A stretch of 64,000 nucleotides of DNA from Ruminococcus sp. Phil15 (GTDB lineage: Bacteria > Bacillota > Clostridia > Oscillospirales > Ruminococcaceae), in contig MSHC01000031.1 of NCBI GenBank assembly GCA_001940995.1, positions 30,465 through 94,464 on the forward strand, in the 5' to 3' direction. Shown here in pieces: positions 54,133 through 63,969 of the stretch. The position numbers and the translations under genes were made by a program. Position 1 is the stretch's first letter; each line of letters starts with the position of its first letter. The notes below the pieces were generated by a model. That model was not told the DNA's origin. It saw only the letters and a list, made by a program, of their open reading frames with translations, and did not search any database.

Positions 54133-55050
54133 TTATCTTCTTGTACCGCAGTTGTTGCAGAACTTAGCGTTTGCGTCAAGCGGATTACCGCAGGTAGCGC
54201 AGAAAAGAGACTTCGGTGCGTCGTCTATAACAGGCTCGTATGCAGGGGATTCCTGAATAGGAGCAACGTCTTGAGCAATCTCCTGAGCTGCGACCTCTGC
54301 GATATTCTCCTGAGGAGCAGGCTCATCTGCTATCGGGGCATAGTTCTGAGGAACTACTACATCAGGCATAGCGTTTTCGGGCTGTGCCGCCTGTGGAATC
54401 ACAGGGATTTCAAAAGCGGAAGCAGACGGCATTTCATTAGTCGGGAAAGCGGGAGCTGCAACGGGGGCTGTGTCTGGTACTGCAACCGACGCAGATGCAA
54501 TTTCCTTTCTTGCTACCTCTACCTTATTCTGTTCCGCACCGATTCTGCACAGGATTATGATTGCGGCAATGATAAGGAGAAGGCAAACTACTGCAGGGAG
54601 TGCGTAGATAAGGAGTCCGTAGATGGTTCTGAAAACAACTCCGTCGTTATCTGCGGAAAGTCCGTCCTTGATATCCCCTGAGAAGAAGTTAACGAGATAT
54701 ATAACAGGCTCGATAAGGCAAGCGCCTGCCGTTGCGGCAAGAGTCCAAGCCTGTCCGATTACGATGGTCTTTTTCTTACCCGAAAGTGCGAACATAAGAA
54801 CAGCCATAAATGAAACGACTGCGAGGATAAATGCCTTTTCGGTATAGAGCGTGATAACATTCACGTCATTCCTGTTCATCGTGAAGTAGCCGATAATGCT
54901 TTGTACAAACACCTTATCGGTATCTCCGTCAAATGCGAGGTTGTAGATAAATCTGCAAAGATACTCCTGGAAAGATGCGATAAGCGAAAGCACAAGCGCC
55001 AATACCGAGAGAACGACAGGTGCGCCGCCGCCGTGGGTAAGCTTTTTCAT
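54133..55050 (-). CDS. Zinc-ribbon membrane protein of unknown function
   Basis: A 305-residue protein with four predicted membrane helices in the first 175 residues, a low-complexity Ala/Pro/Val/Glu-rich linker (about 180-275), and a C-terminal zinc ribbon CATCGN/CNNCGT at the very end. Zinc-ribbon position at the C-terminus with helices first is a common architecture in Clostridia, but I recognise no named family. TAGGAGG lies 9 nt before the ATG. It has its own terminator. Confidence 0.8.
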   Translation of the reverse strand: MKKLTHGGGAPVVLSVLALVLSLIASFQEYLCRFIYNLAFDGDTDKVFVQSIIGYFTMNRNDVNVITLYTEKAFILAVVSFMAVLMFALSGKKKTIVIGQAWTLAATAGACLIEPVIYLVNFFSGDIKDGLSADNDGVVFRTIYGLLIYALPAVVCLLLIIAAIIILCRIGAEQNKVEVARKEIASASVAVPDTAPVAAPAFPTNEMPSASAFEIPVIPQAAQPENAMPDVVVPQNYAPIADEPAPQENIAEVAAQEIAQDVAPIQESPAYEPVIDDAPKSLFCATCGNPLDANAKFCNNCGTRR

Positions 55051-55131
55051 AAGTCAAAGACCTCCTATAGTGTCAATCTACAAATTACATAATAACCCAT
55101 TGGGAATAAAATGTCAATGGATTTTGTGTCA

Positions 55132-57930
55132 TTACTTAACTTTTTTTATTATCTTTTTGAAAATCTTTCCACCCTTGTACTCGAAAACAAATATTCCGAC
55201 TGCGACTGCAAGTCCGCATAAAGTCAGGATTATCGAGATAACGAAATAGCCCGGCATATACGACATTGAAACGGTATGAGTGCCGGAGTCCAGCTTTACG
55301 CCGATGAATGTGCCGGAGATGACGGTAGGCTCTACCTCCTTGCCGTCAACCTTAATCGTCCATCCTTCCTCGTAAGGAATCGTCGTAAAGAGCATCTGGT
55401 TGTCGGAAACTGTTATATCACCCTCGATATAGGTTTCGTCAAACTCGGTAATTTCCCATACATTTTCCTGCAAAGCAGCGATATCTCTCTTGAAATCTTC
55501 CTCGTTGAACACATAGAAAAGCTCGTCGCTCCAATATGCCTCGCCCTTTTCGGCAGGGATTGAGAGTCTTACTCTTACGGATTCGTCCTTGTTGAACTCG
55601 CCTATGTCAAGAATCGAATAGTCGTCGCCCTCAAAGAAATAGCCTGCAAACTCGAAGCTGTCGTCCTCCGCTGAGAACTCGCTGTCTCTTGCTACCCAGA
55701 TGTTAACCTTTCTCTCGTACATCGTCGGGAAGTACATATAGAGGTGTCCGTCCTTAGGCATTGTGAAAACGAAGTCCTTATGGCACTCGCCGTAAGAGCT
55801 GTCGGTGAAATAATACTTTGTATGATTCTCGCTGACGGGTGCTGTCGAGAGGTTGACGGTGTCGATGACTTCGGGGTAAACTCTCTGCATATACTCTACA
55901 AACGGTCTGCCGCCGACATCTCCGAGTGCGTAGTTGATAATCATATTCTGATTCCAGAACGGATTTTTCTCGTCAAAAAGGAACGACTCCATCATATTGT
56001 CCGCCGCAAAGCCGACAGAAAGCGCATAGGGGTTTTCGTACACGCTTATATCCGTGCCTGTATCAGAGGTCGTAAGCACCTGCTTATAATCCTTTGGAAT
56101 TTCGGTATGGGCAGAATACTTAACCTCCCATTTCATAAGATACTTGATGCCGAATACTGCGTCTGTTATAGGCGTTGTGCCCTGATATTTTGTATAGTTG
56201 CCGCCGTAAGCATAGCCCATATACTTGAGTCCGAGGAGTGCGGGGGTGTTCATAGTTGAGCTTGAATGTGAAATGCCGTTATAACCCGTACCCATAGGGT
56301 CGCACACTGTTCTGTGGTAGGTTGACTCCATACGGAAAAACGGCGATTTGTCGTACTCCTTGACCTTATCGACTGTATCTCTTACATCTATCATATAAGG
56401 CGTATAGGACTCGTAAGTACTGTACGCAACGTCCTTGTCTATTCTCTTGACCGTATCGTATGCAACAGCGAGCATTTCAAGTCCGACGACGCCCGTCAGA
56501 AGCCAGCATACAAGCTTTGTGTTATATTTTCTGACAAGGTACAGCATAAGGTACATGACTCCGACTGCGATAAACGAGAACCACACGCCGCCGATTGTAT
56601 AGTCCTTATTGTTTTCCTCGATGACCTCGTAGCTGATTTTTCCGAAATGCTCATAGCCAAGCGTGTCAATATAAATGAGCAGAGCGATAACCCCGAAGAA
56701 TGTACAGCCAAGCTCCTTTGAGGTAATTCCGTCGAGATTTTCAAACGTTCTGTATGCCATAACCAGCATAAGAAAGCTGAACACGAAGGAATATCTGTAA
56801 GGAAGCCAGTTCGGTACCTGGAAGCCGTGCAATGCGATATCGACAGGGGCGATATACATACAAATCAAAAGCGAGAGAAGCAAAAGTCCTCTTGACACTT
56901 TTTCTTTCATGGAGATCTTGCTGTTTAGGAAGAAAAGCGGAAGCAGCAGAACGGCGAGCGTTCCGCAGTAAACCATAGGAAGTCCCTCCGGTCTTACCGT
57001 ATCGTAAGACATCGGGAACAGCTTTGAAGCAAACTCCAGCAGGTCAAACTGGGTTCTGATTGTAAAGTCTGCCTGTGAAAACTCCATTTTGCCGAGCTTT
57101 AACGAGTTGTATACAGGGATAAGCACCCAGCTTGCAAGGAGCAGCGATGTGACAGTGCCGAAGAAAAATCTTGCACAAGCGCCGATAAAATTCTTTGGAA
57201 GAATTCTGCCCTCTCTTGAGAGGCAGTAATACACGAAGTAAAACAGTGTGAAAATTCCGACCATATATCCGATATAGAAATGCGCAATGAACATCAGCGC
57301 AAGCGGAATCACATAAGGAAGCAGGACTTTATCATCGACAAAGCGTCTTACTCCCCAGAAGATAAGCGGCAGATAGATAAGTCCGTCCAGCCACATAGGG
57401 TCCATAAGCTGGACTACCATATACGACATAAGCGCATAGCAGGTCGAGAATGCGACAAGGGCGGAAAGCTTCGGCTTGTCTTTGCTTGTCTTGTTTAGGA
57501 AGAACGCAAAGGTCACTGCGGCTGTTCCTATTTTTGCAAGCTGCATAAGCTCTACCGCACCGCACATCCACGTTCTCGGCAGCAGGCAGATTATGAGCAT
57601 AAACGGGCTTGCGAGGTAGTATGCGAAGATACCGAACATTTCGCCCGACAGGTTTCTTCCCCAGTCATAGATAAAGCTGCCGTCGCCCCAGAATGCGTCA
57701 CGGAATGCCTCATAGAAATAGACATACTGACCGTTGAGGTCTAAAACAAGCACGGATTCTTCGCCGAAAGGGTGAACCTTGAAAAATGCGTATGCCAGAT
57801 ACATTATCGCAAACGGAACTGCAAAAACGAGAAAATACGCTCTTTTATCGTATACCCATTTTCTTAATCTTTCGAGCAGACTGCCCCTTTTTGGCGGCTT
57901 TTGAATTACTGCCTTAGCTGTTTTTGCCAT
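55132..57930 (-). CDS. yfhO: YfhO family membrane glycosyltransferase
   Basis: A 932-residue protein with about 13 helices in the first 500 residues, an extracytoplasmic beta-rich domain (about 520-890) and a last helix before a basic tail. The GT-C-like start (YAFFKVHPFGEESVLVLDLN, then DGLIYLPLIFWG) matches YfhO. In Bacillus, YfhO moves sugar from a lipid carrier, made by CsbB, onto lipoteichoic acid. Here it is 5 nt downstream of a CsbB-like gene, which supports the same role. The acceptor polymer is inferred. Confidence 0.9.
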   Translation of the reverse strand: MAKTAKAVIQKPPKRGSLLERLRKWVYDKRAYFLVFAVPFAIMYLAYAFFKVHPFGEESVLVLDLNGQYVYFYEAFRDAFWGDGSFIYDWGRNLSGEMFGIFAYYLASPFMLIICLLPRTWMCGAVELMQLAKIGTAAVTFAFFLNKTSKDKPKLSALVAFSTCYALMSYMVVQLMDPMWLDGLIYLPLIFWGVRRFVDDKVLLPYVIPLALMFIAHFYIGYMVGIFTLFYFVYYCLSREGRILPKNFIGACARFFFGTVTSLLLASWVLIPVYNSLKLGKMEFSQADFTIRTQFDLLEFASKLFPMSYDTVRPEGLPMVYCGTLAVLLLPLFFLNSKISMKEKVSRGLLLLSLLICMYIAPVDIALHGFQVPNWLPYRYSFVFSFLMLVMAYRTFENLDGITSKELGCTFFGVIALLIYIDTLGYEHFGKISYEVIEENNKDYTIGGVWFSFIAVGVMYLMLYLVRKYNTKLVCWLLTGVVGLEMLAVAYDTVKRIDKDVAYSTYESYTPYMIDVRDTVDKVKEYDKSPFFRMESTYHRTVCDPMGTGYNGISHSSSTMNTPALLGLKYMGYAYGGNYTKYQGTTPITDAVFGIKYLMKWEVKYSAHTEIPKDYKQVLTTSDTGTDISVYENPYALSVGFAADNMMESFLFDEKNPFWNQNMIINYALGDVGGRPFVEYMQRVYPEVIDTVNLSTAPVSENHTKYYFTDSSYGECHKDFVFTMPKDGHLYMYFPTMYERKVNIWVARDSEFSAEDDSFEFAGYFFEGDDYSILDIGEFNKDESVRVRLSIPAEKGEAYWSDELFYVFNEEDFKRDIAALQENVWEITEFDETYIEGDITVSDNQMLFTTIPYEEGWTIKVDGKEVEPTVISGTFIGVKLDSGTHTVSMSYMPGYFVISIILTLCGLAVAVGIFVFEYKGGKIFKKIIKKVK

Positions 57931-57935
57931 CTTTA

Positions 57936-58874
57936 TTATTCCTCACTTTTTTGTTCTTTTTTGTTTAAGACTTCGCTTACTATATATCTCGGTCTTGCCT
58001 TGATCTCTTCATAGATTTTAGAGATGTAATAGCCGATAACTCCGAGGCTTATCATTACGATGCTCGATGTGAAAAGCTGCAACAGAATTACGGTTGTAAA
58101 GCCCTCCAGCGAATTGCCCGACAGCTTGTTATAGAGCGTATTGACGGCAAGCACGAGCGAAACCAAAAGCATTACAAGTCCGCAGACAGTTACGGCGTGG
58201 AGCGGAGCCGAAGTAAACGAGGTAATCGAATTAATTGCATACTTTATAAGGGATTTTACCGACCACTTTGACTCGCCCGAATTTCTTTCTGCGACATCGA
58301 AATAGACGTTTTCGGTTCTGAAGCCTACCCAACCCGACATCGCACGGAAAAATGTAAGTCTTTCGGGCATATCGTTTAAAGCGTCTACTACCTTTCTGTC
58401 GAGAAGCTTGAAGTCGGAGGCATTACGCATATCTATGCCCGAGGACTTATTGAGCGAGCTGTAAAAGACCTTGCAGAAGGCTTTATACAAAAGGCTTTCC
58501 TTTCCACGGCTGGATTTTCTGCCCTCTACGACGTCTACGTCTCCATTTTTCCACAGCTTGTACATATCAATTATAGTTTCCGGAGGGTGCTGCATATCGC
58601 AGTCGATAAGGACGCAGGCGTCGCCTGTTGCGTGCTTCAAACCGGCAAAAATTGCGCTTTCCTTGCCGAAATTTCTGCTGAAATTTATGCCCACGACGTT
58701 CGGGTCTATCTCGGCGGCTTCACGAATTTTCTCCCATGTCGAATCCTTAGAGCCGTCGTTCACGAACAAAAGCTCATACTCTATGTCATTTTCACGCATA
58801 AGAGAGCCTATACGCTTTGCTGCAACGAGAATATTATCCTTTTCGTTATAGCTCGGAATTACTATTGACAGCAA
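57936..58874 (-). CDS. csbB: Polyprenyl-phosphate glycosyltransferase, CsbB/GtrB-like
   Basis: A 312-residue family 2 glycosyltransferase. The GT-A domain starts at IVIPSYNEKDN, has FVNDGSKDSTW and VLIDCDMQHPPE (DxD-type Asp motif), and two C-terminal membrane helices (about 235-290) follow. Such enzymes load a sugar onto undecaprenyl phosphate at the inner membrane face. The start is TTG at 58874, placed by AAAGGGTGG 7 nt upstream; longer readings have no ribosome site. Coupled to yfhO. A GtcA-type flippase was not seen in the window. Confidence 0.9.
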   Translation of the reverse strand: MLSIVIPSYNEKDNILVAAKRIGSLMRENDIEYELLFVNDGSKDSTWEKIREAAEIDPNVVGINFSRNFGKESAIFAGLKHATGDACVLIDCDMQHPPETIIDMYKLWKNGDVDVVEGRKSSRGKESLLYKAFCKVFYSSLNKSSGIDMRNASDFKLLDRKVVDALNDMPERLTFFRAMSGWVGFRTENVYFDVAERNSGESKWSVKSLIKYAINSITSFTSAPLHAVTVCGLVMLLVSLVLAVNTLYNKLSGNSLEGFTTVILLQLFTSSIVMISLGVIGYYISKIYEEIKARPRYIVSEVLNKKEQKSEE

Positions 58875-59070
58875 ACCAGACACCACCCTTTTACAAGAAT
58901 ATATATATAAATATGATACCACAAACCTGCGATAAAATCAAGAGCGGAGTGCAAAAGAAGCTCAGTTCCGTGCTGTTGGTTCGGTAGCGATATGCCGCAC
59001 CGACTCCCGCAGGCTTTTCCGCACCTCCAAAGCCGCACCGATTTTATGCAACCAACTGCTTCCCAAACAG

Positions 59071-59099
59071 CAAAAATCTCTCCTTTTTACACAGGAGAG
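59071..59099 (-). terminator. Minus-strand terminator in the non-coding region
   Basis: CTCTCCT/AGGAGAG stem (59078-59084 with 59093-59099) followed on the minus strand by UUUUU. Confidence 0.65.
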
Positions 59100-59377
59100 A
59101 GCCACCGCTTTTCAGCGCGCGTTTAACTTTTTAAGGCAACGTCATGGGTGCGGCAGGGCGTTTGATTGTGCGCTTTTTGAACGCGCCTGCCTTTTGCACA
59201 CCCTTGCGCATTGAGTTTTCATTTTCCTTTCACGAAGCTATCACATTGAGGCCCTATACTTTAATCATCGGGAGGATATTCCTCCCAATCCCTTTCAAAA
59301 TGTATTCGGTTTTACCCCAATCCGCATACATTGTCGGTTGTAAGACCGACTTCTCCCCTATATTTTTTTCATTTCTT

Positions 59378-59417
59378 AACTGCCTACCGGTTTTTCCGAC
59401 AGGCAGTTTTTCTTTTT
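59378..59417 (+). terminator. Plus-strand terminator upstream of fhs
   Basis: AACTGCCT-CGG pairs with CCG-AGGCAGTT around a T-rich loop, followed by TTTCTTTTT. No annotated plus-strand gene precedes it. Confidence 0.85.
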
Positions 59418-59470
59418 CGGAGGAAATTTTGAAAAAACTTTATTTTCCTATGGAAAAATCATTTAAGATA

Positions 59471-59479
59471 TGCTATAAT
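59471..59479 (+). promoter_or_regulatory. Extended -10 promoter of fhs
   Basis: TGCTATAAT gives an extended -10 element; no good -35 is found at normal spacing. It lies about 38 nt before the start codon. Confidence 0.6.
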
Positions 59480-59516
59480 TGTATTATATATTTAAAACTT
59501 TAAGGGGGAAATCATC

Positions 59517-61187
59517 ATGCTTACAGATATAGAAATCGCAACAAGTGCTAAAATGCTTAAAATCAAAGAGGTTGCCGCAAACCTCGAAATTTCAGAGGAC
59601 GACTTAGAGCCTTACGGTCACTACAAGGCAAAGCTTACCGAGTCGCTTTTTGCAAAGCTTCAAAATAAGCCTGACGGAAAGCTCATTTTAGTTACCGCTA
59701 TAAACCCTACTCCTGCCGGAGAGGGAAAAACTACCATTTCTGTCGGACTTGCAGAAAGTATGGCAAAAATCGGCAAGAACGCTGTTCTGGCTCTTCGTGA
59801 ACCGTCGCTCGGCCCTGTTTTCGGCATTAAGGGCGGTGCGGCAGGCGGCGGATATGCACAGGTCGTACCAATGGAGGACATCAATCTCCACTTCACAGGC
59901 GATATGCACGCCATTACGGCTGCTAACAATCTTCTCTGCGCACTCATCGACAACCACATCCAGCAGGGCAACGCTCTGAGAATCGACCAGAGAAGAATTC
60001 TGCTCAAGAGATGCCTTGATATGAACGACAGAGCGCTCAGAAATATAGTAATAGGTCTTGGCGGCAAGGTGAACGGTGTCCCGAGAGAGGACAGCTTCCA
60101 GATTACCGTTGCAAGCGAGGTTATGGCAATTCTCTGCCTTTCTGCCGACCTTGCAGACTTAAAGGCAAGGCTTGAAAGAATGCTCGTTGCCTACGACCTT
60201 GACGGAAAGCCTGTCTTTGCCAAGGATTTAGAGGGCTGCGGCGCTATGGTTGCGCTCCTCAAAGACGCACTCAAGCCTAATCTTGTTCAGACTCTCGAAA
60301 ACACGCCCGCCATTATGCACGGCGGCCCGTTTGCCAACATCGCTCACGGCTGTAACTCTGTGAGAGCAACCAGACTTGCGCTTAAGCTCGGCGACTACTG
60401 CATTACAGAGGCAGGCTTCGGCTCTGACCTGGGCGCAGAAAAGTTTATGGACATCAAGTGCCGTTTTGCAGGACTCAAACCGAACTGCGTAGTTCTCGTC
60501 GCTACGATCCGTGCGCTTAAATACAACGGCGGTATTCCAAAGACAGAGCTTACTGCCGAGAACGTTGAAGCGCTTCAGAAGGGCATCGTAAACCTTAAAA
60601 CACATATTGAAAATATGAGAAAATTCGGCGTGCCCGTTGTAGTCGCAATCAACCGCTTCCACACGGATTCAGAGGCTGAAATTGCCTGCATCGAGAACTT
60701 CTGCAAGGATATGAACGTACCTGTTTCGCTCGCTGAAATATTCGCAAAGGGCGGAGAAGGCGGAATTGACCTTGCTAACAAGGTTTGTGAAACGATTGAG
60801 AACAAGCCGTCTAACTACAAGCCGCTTTATGACATAGAGCTTCCTATCAAGGATAAGCTTCACACGATTGCAACAGAGATATACCGTGCCGACGGAGTTA
60901 TCTACACGGCTCAGGCTGAAAAAGCAATCAAGGAAATTGAGTCGCTCGGCCTTGACAAGCTTCCTGTCTGTGTCGCAAAGACCCAGTATTCGCTTTCAGA
61001 CGACCCTGCAAAGCTTGGCAAGCCGGAGAATTTCAAGATCACTGTGCGTGACCTCAAGCTTTCCGCAGGCGCAGGCTTCGTCGTTGCATACACAGGCGAC
61101 ATTATGACGATGCCGGGACTTCCTAAGGTTCCTGCCGCTAACAAGATCGACTGCGACGTAAACGGAAACATCTCAGGACTTTTCTAA
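59517..61187 (+). CDS. fhs: Formate-tetrahydrofolate ligase
   Basis: A 556-residue enzyme making 10-formyl-tetrahydrofolate from formate, ATP and tetrahydrofolate. The family P-loop region TPAGEGKTT lies near residues 66-74, [20 protein letters not shown] and the [14 protein letters not shown] segment follow, and [14 protein letters not shown] and FAKGGEGG occur later. AAGGGGG precedes the ATG. It supplies one-carbon units for purines and fMet and is part of the methyl branch of C1 metabolism in acetogens; no other pathway genes are adjacent. Confidence 0.97.
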   Translation: MLTDIEIATSAKMLKIKEVAANLEISEDDLEPYGHYKAKLTESLFAKLQNKPDGKLILVTAINPTPAGEGKTTISVGLAESMAKIGKNAVLALREPSLGPVFGIKGGAAGGGYAQVVPMEDINLHFTGDMHAITAANNLLCALIDNHIQQGNALRIDQRRILLKRCLDMNDRALRNIVIGLGGKVNGVPREDSFQITVASEVMAILCLSADLADLKARLERMLVAYDLDGKPVFAKDLEGCGAMVALLKDALKPNLVQTLENTPAIMHGGPFANIAHGCNSVRATRLALKLGDYCITEAGFGSDLGAEKFMDIKCRFAGLKPNCVVLVATIRALKYNGGIPKTELTAENVEALQKGIVNLKTHIENMRKFGVPVVVAINRFHTDSEAEIACIENFCKDMNVPVSLAEIFAKGGEGGIDLANKVCETIENKPSNYKPLYDIELPIKDKLHTIATEIYRADGVIYTAQAEKAIKEIESLGLDKLPVCVAKTQYSLSDDPAKLGKPENFKITVRDLKLSAGAGFVVAYTGDIMTMPGLPKVPAANKIDCDVNGNISGLF

Positions 61188-61232
61188 ACAAACGCTTTTG
61201 ATCCCCCGATGCCCCAAAAGGAGCAGATTCAA

Positions 61233-62375
61233 TTGAAGAAAATAAGGCTACAAAAAAACACGATTGCGCTTATTGCGGTCTTTGCGGTATGCATACTGCT
61301 TAACGTTATCGCAAGGCTTTCAAGCGGATTTTCGGATATGTACTTAGAGTATGTTTTTCCGATAATAAATCAGACGTTCGGCAGGCTCCTGTCTTTTATT
61401 CCGTTTTCTGTCGGTGAAATACTGATACTTATTGCGCTTATCGGGCTTCCCCCTTCGATAATCCTGTACATAGTTCTTATGATCGTCAAAAAGGGGAAGC
61501 GAAAAAAAGTCAGCAGGATATATTTCAAGGCGATTGCGTGGTGCGTTGCTTATGTTTTGGTAACGGAAACGTTCAACTGCTTTATCTTCTATCAATGCTC
61601 GACCTTTGCTTCCAAAAACGGTATTTCGGAAAACTCGTACACCGTTTCTCAGCTTCTTGACCTTTACGCAGTGCTTGCAAAGGAAACAAACGAGGCGTCC
61701 GCAGAGATAGAGAGAAACGAAAAGGGGCAGTTTATACTGACTGCCGACCTTGACGAAACGGCAGAAAAGTCGCTTCTGGCACTGGGTGAGAGATACCCCG
61801 TGCTGAAAGGATTTTACACAACGCCTAAGCCTGTCGTTAACTCATACTTTATGAGTCAGCAATATCTTATGGGAATATATTTCCCGTTTACGTTAGAAGC
61901 AAATTACAACCACCTTATGTACGACAGCAACAAGCCCTGCACTGTAACGCATGAGCTTGTGCATACTCAGGGCATTATTTTGGAGGACGAGGCAAACTTC
62001 ATAGCCTTCCTTGCCTGCTCGGAGTCTGAGAATGCCGAGTACAGATACAGCGGTCGTCTTTCTGCACTGAAATACGTTATGAACAGGGCATACGACGCAG
62101 TAGCGGATATGGAGGATTCCTACAAGGAACGCTACAACGAGATAACCTACTCGATCGACCCGAATATATGGTACGACATTGCAGGAAATCAGGACTACTG
62201 GAGCAGTGTTCAGGAGGAGGACGAGGGCATTCTTCCGAGTGAAACAGTTGACGAGGTTTCCAACGAGGTTATGGACGAGATGCTGAAGTTCAACGGCGTT
62301 GAGGACGGCCGTCAGAGCTACGGCAGAATGGTTGACCTGCTTCTCAATTACTACCATGATGAAGGACTAATATGA
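61233..62375 (+). CDS. DUF3810 membrane protein with HExxH metallopeptidase motif
   Basis: A 380-residue protein with three membrane helices in the first 120 residues and a C-terminal extracytoplasmic or cytosolic domain holding HELVH (240-244) and, just after, EDEANFIAFLAC, whose Glu is the likely third zinc ligand; YRYSG follows. This is the DUF3810 layout, a peptidase-like family of unknown substrate. The start is TTG at 61233, with AAAAGGAG 9 nt upstream; an ATG at 61209 overlaps that ribosome site. Its TGA overlaps the tsaE ATG (ATGA). Confidence 0.88.
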   Translation: MKKIRLQKNTIALIAVFAVCILLNVIARLSSGFSDMYLEYVFPIINQTFGRLLSFIPFSVGEILILIALIGLPPSIILYIVLMIVKKGKRKKVSRIYFKAIAWCVAYVLVTETFNCFIFYQCSTFASKNGISENSYTVSQLLDLYAVLAKETNEASAEIERNEKGQFILTADLDETAEKSLLALGERYPVLKGFYTTPKPVVNSYFMSQQYLMGIYFPFTLEANYNHLMYDSNKPCTVTHELVHTQGIILEDEANFIAFLACSESENAEYRYSGRLSALKYVMNRAYDAVADMEDSYKERYNEITYSIDPNIWYDIAGNQDYWSSVQEEDEGILPSETVDEVSNEVMDEMLKFNGVEDGRQSYGRMVDLLLNYYHDEGLI

Positions 62376-62824
62376 CACACACATTTATTACAAACAGCCC
62401 TGAGGAAACAATAGAGCTTGCGAAGCGTTTCGGGCAGAAGCTTTGCGGCGGAGAAACGATAGCGTACAAGGGCGGACTGGGCGCAGGCAAGACTACCTTT
62501 ACGAGAGGTCTTGCGATAGGTATGGGGCTTTCCGACGAAGTAACCTCCCCGACCTTTGCTCTTGTAAATGAATACGCCCAGAAAGGCGTTACGCTGCGGC
62601 TTGTACATTTTGATATGTACCGGATAACGGGCGCTTTAGATCTCGAAACGACAGGATTTTTTGACTATATGGACTCAAACACGGTCATTGCCTGCGAATG
62701 GAGCGAAAACATCGAAAGCGAATTGCCCGACGACTCGATTTACATTACAATCGAACGAGTTGACGACGACACAAGAAAGATTACGATAGAGGGGGCTGAA
62801 CGGCTTGCTGACACTTGGAATTGA
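62372..62824 (+). CDS. tsaE: tRNA threonylcarbamoyladenosine synthesis ATPase TsaE
   Basis: A 150-residue P-loop protein with Walker A GGLGAGKTTFTRG (from about residue 35), EVTSPTFALVNEY and the HFDMYRI segment, and ACEWSENI near residue 110. TsaE works with TsaB and TsaD to form t6A37 in ANN-decoding tRNAs. Translationally coupled to the upstream DUF3810 gene; overlaps tsaB by 20 bp. Confidence 0.95.
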   Translation: MTHTFITNSPEETIELAKRFGQKLCGGETIAYKGGLGAGKTTFTRGLAIGMGLSDEVTSPTFALVNEYAQKGVTLRLVHFDMYRITGALDLETTGFFDYMDSNTVIACEWSENIESELPDDSIYITIERVDDDTRKITIEGAERLADTWN

Positions 62825-63494
62825 AACCTCCGGTAACATTGCGGCGGCGGCTGTCTGCTCTGAAAACGAGGTGCTTGGCAGCGTCAGCATAAAGACCAGG
62901 CTAACGCACTCTCAGGTAATCCTTCCGCTTGTCAAAAAACTGCTTTCCGACGCCGAAATAGACATCAGGGACATTGACTGCGTGGCGGTCGCAAACGGGC
63001 CCGGGTCGTACACAGGACTCAGAATAGGAATTGCGGCTGTCAAGGGAATATGTATGGCTACGGGCGCAAAATGCTGCGGCGTTTCTACGCTCAAAGAGCT
63101 TGCGTACAATTTAAGAAGCGCCGACTCTACTGTATTCTCGGTTATGAAAGCGAGAAAGGGAGTTGTGTACTTCGGGGCATACAAGGTTCACAACGGGAAT
63201 ATTTCCTGCATTTATTCCGACAGGGTTTGCAGAGCGGAAGAAATCTCCAAGCTTTACGGCAGAACCGACGGGGATATTATTCTTGCCGGCGACTGCTGCG
63301 AGGAAATAAAGCTGGAGCTGTTTTCGGACTGTGACAGAGTAAGGCTTGCACCGCCTGAATCAAGGCTCCAGAACGCCGTATCGGTATGCTATGCGGCGAT
63401 AGACGAAACAGATACGCACATAGATGCGGGCTTGCTCAATGCTTCGTACTTGCAGAAAACAAAAGCTGAAAAGGACAAGGCACACTCAAATTAA
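62805..63494 (+). CDS. tsaB: tRNA threonylcarbamoyladenosine protein TsaB
   Basis: A 229-residue ASKHA-fold protein with LGIETSGNIAAAAV at the start, LTHSQVILPLVKKLL, and VANGPGSYTGLRIGIAAVKG, the standard TsaB motifs. It is the non-catalytic scaffold that binds TsaD and TsaE in t6A synthesis. It starts with TTG at 62805 inside tsaE, with AGAGGGGG upstream. RimI, often the next gene, is absent; rpiB follows instead. Confidence 0.94.
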   Translation: MLTLGIETSGNIAAAAVCSENEVLGSVSIKTRLTHSQVILPLVKKLLSDAEIDIRDIDCVAVANGPGSYTGLRIGIAAVKGICMATGAKCCGVSTLKELAYNLRSADSTVFSVMKARKGVVYFGAYKVHNGNISCIYSDRVCRAEEISKLYGRTDGDIILAGDCCEEIKLELFSDCDRVRLAPPESRLQNAVSVCYAAIDETDTHIDAGLLNASYLQKTKAEKDKAHSN

Positions 63495-63521
63495 ATTTTC
63501 TCAAGAAGGAATGGTATAAAA

Positions 63522-63959
63522 ATGATAGCAATCGGAAACGACCACGCAGCCGTGACTCTCAAAAATGCGGTTTGCGAACACTTAAAGGAAATCAGCGTAG
63601 AGTACAAGGATTTCGGATGCTTCGAGGGTGAAAAATGCGATTATCCCGACAAGGCAAAGGAGGTCTGCGAGGCTGTTACAAGCGGACAGGCTGAAAAAGC
63701 GATCCTCATCTGCGGCACAGGCGTAGGAATGTCAATTGCAGCTAACAAAATTAAGGGCATTAGGGCGGCTTGCTGCAGCGACTATTTCTCCGTTAAGTTC
63801 ACAAGGCTTCACAACGACGCAAACGTTCTTTGCTTTGGCGAGAGAGTTGTAGGAGCAGGACTTGCGGTAGAACTGGTCGATGTGTTCCTCAATACCGAAT
63901 TTGAGGGCGGCAGGCACGCCACAAGGGTTGACAAGATTACAGCGCTGGAGAATAAGTAA
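63522..63959 (+). CDS. rpiB: Ribose-5-phosphate isomerase B
   Basis: A 145-residue RpiB/LacAB family enzyme: IAIGNDHAAVTLKNAV, DFGCFEGEKCDYPD, LICGTGVGMSIAANKIKGIRAA (with the catalytic Cys in CGTG) and the HNDANVLCFGERVVG segment. It interconverts ribose 5-phosphate and ribulose 5-phosphate in the pentose phosphate pathway. AGAAGGAA lies upstream of the ATG. Usual length, complete. Confidence 0.96.
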   Translation: MIAIGNDHAAVTLKNAVCEHLKEISVEYKDFGCFEGEKCDYPDKAKEVCEAVTSGQAEKAILICGTGVGMSIAANKIKGIRAACCSDYFSVKFTRLHNDANVLCFGERVVGAGLAVELVDVFLNTEFEGGRHATRVDKITALENK

Positions 63960-63969
63960 AAATCAGACC

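Larger units (their letters stand above)
58923..59516. other. 590-bp non-coding region with several strong hairpins
   Basis: No convincing protein gene. Hairpins: 59078-59099, GGGAGGA/TCCTCCC at 59270-59286, GTCGGT/ACCGAC at 59333-59350, and 59378-59408. Terminators at both borders face opposite ways (59071-59099 for the minus strand, 59378-59417 for the plus strand), so an RNA gene of about 300 nt could lie between on either strand. It does not match tmRNA, RNase P or SRP RNA cores that I can recall. A 120-codon plus-strand reading (59144-59503) crosses the hairpins and the fhs promoter and is not credible. Confidence 0.5.

Noticed and set aside
53695..54681. 328-codon plus-strand frame across traX and the zinc-ribbon gene
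   Set aside because: Antisense shadow; it crosses the traX promoter and a terminator.
59144..59503. 120-codon open frame on the plus strand upstream of fhs
   Set aside because: It crosses several strong hairpins, an intrinsic terminator and the fhs promoter, has no ribosome site and no recognisable composition of a real protein.
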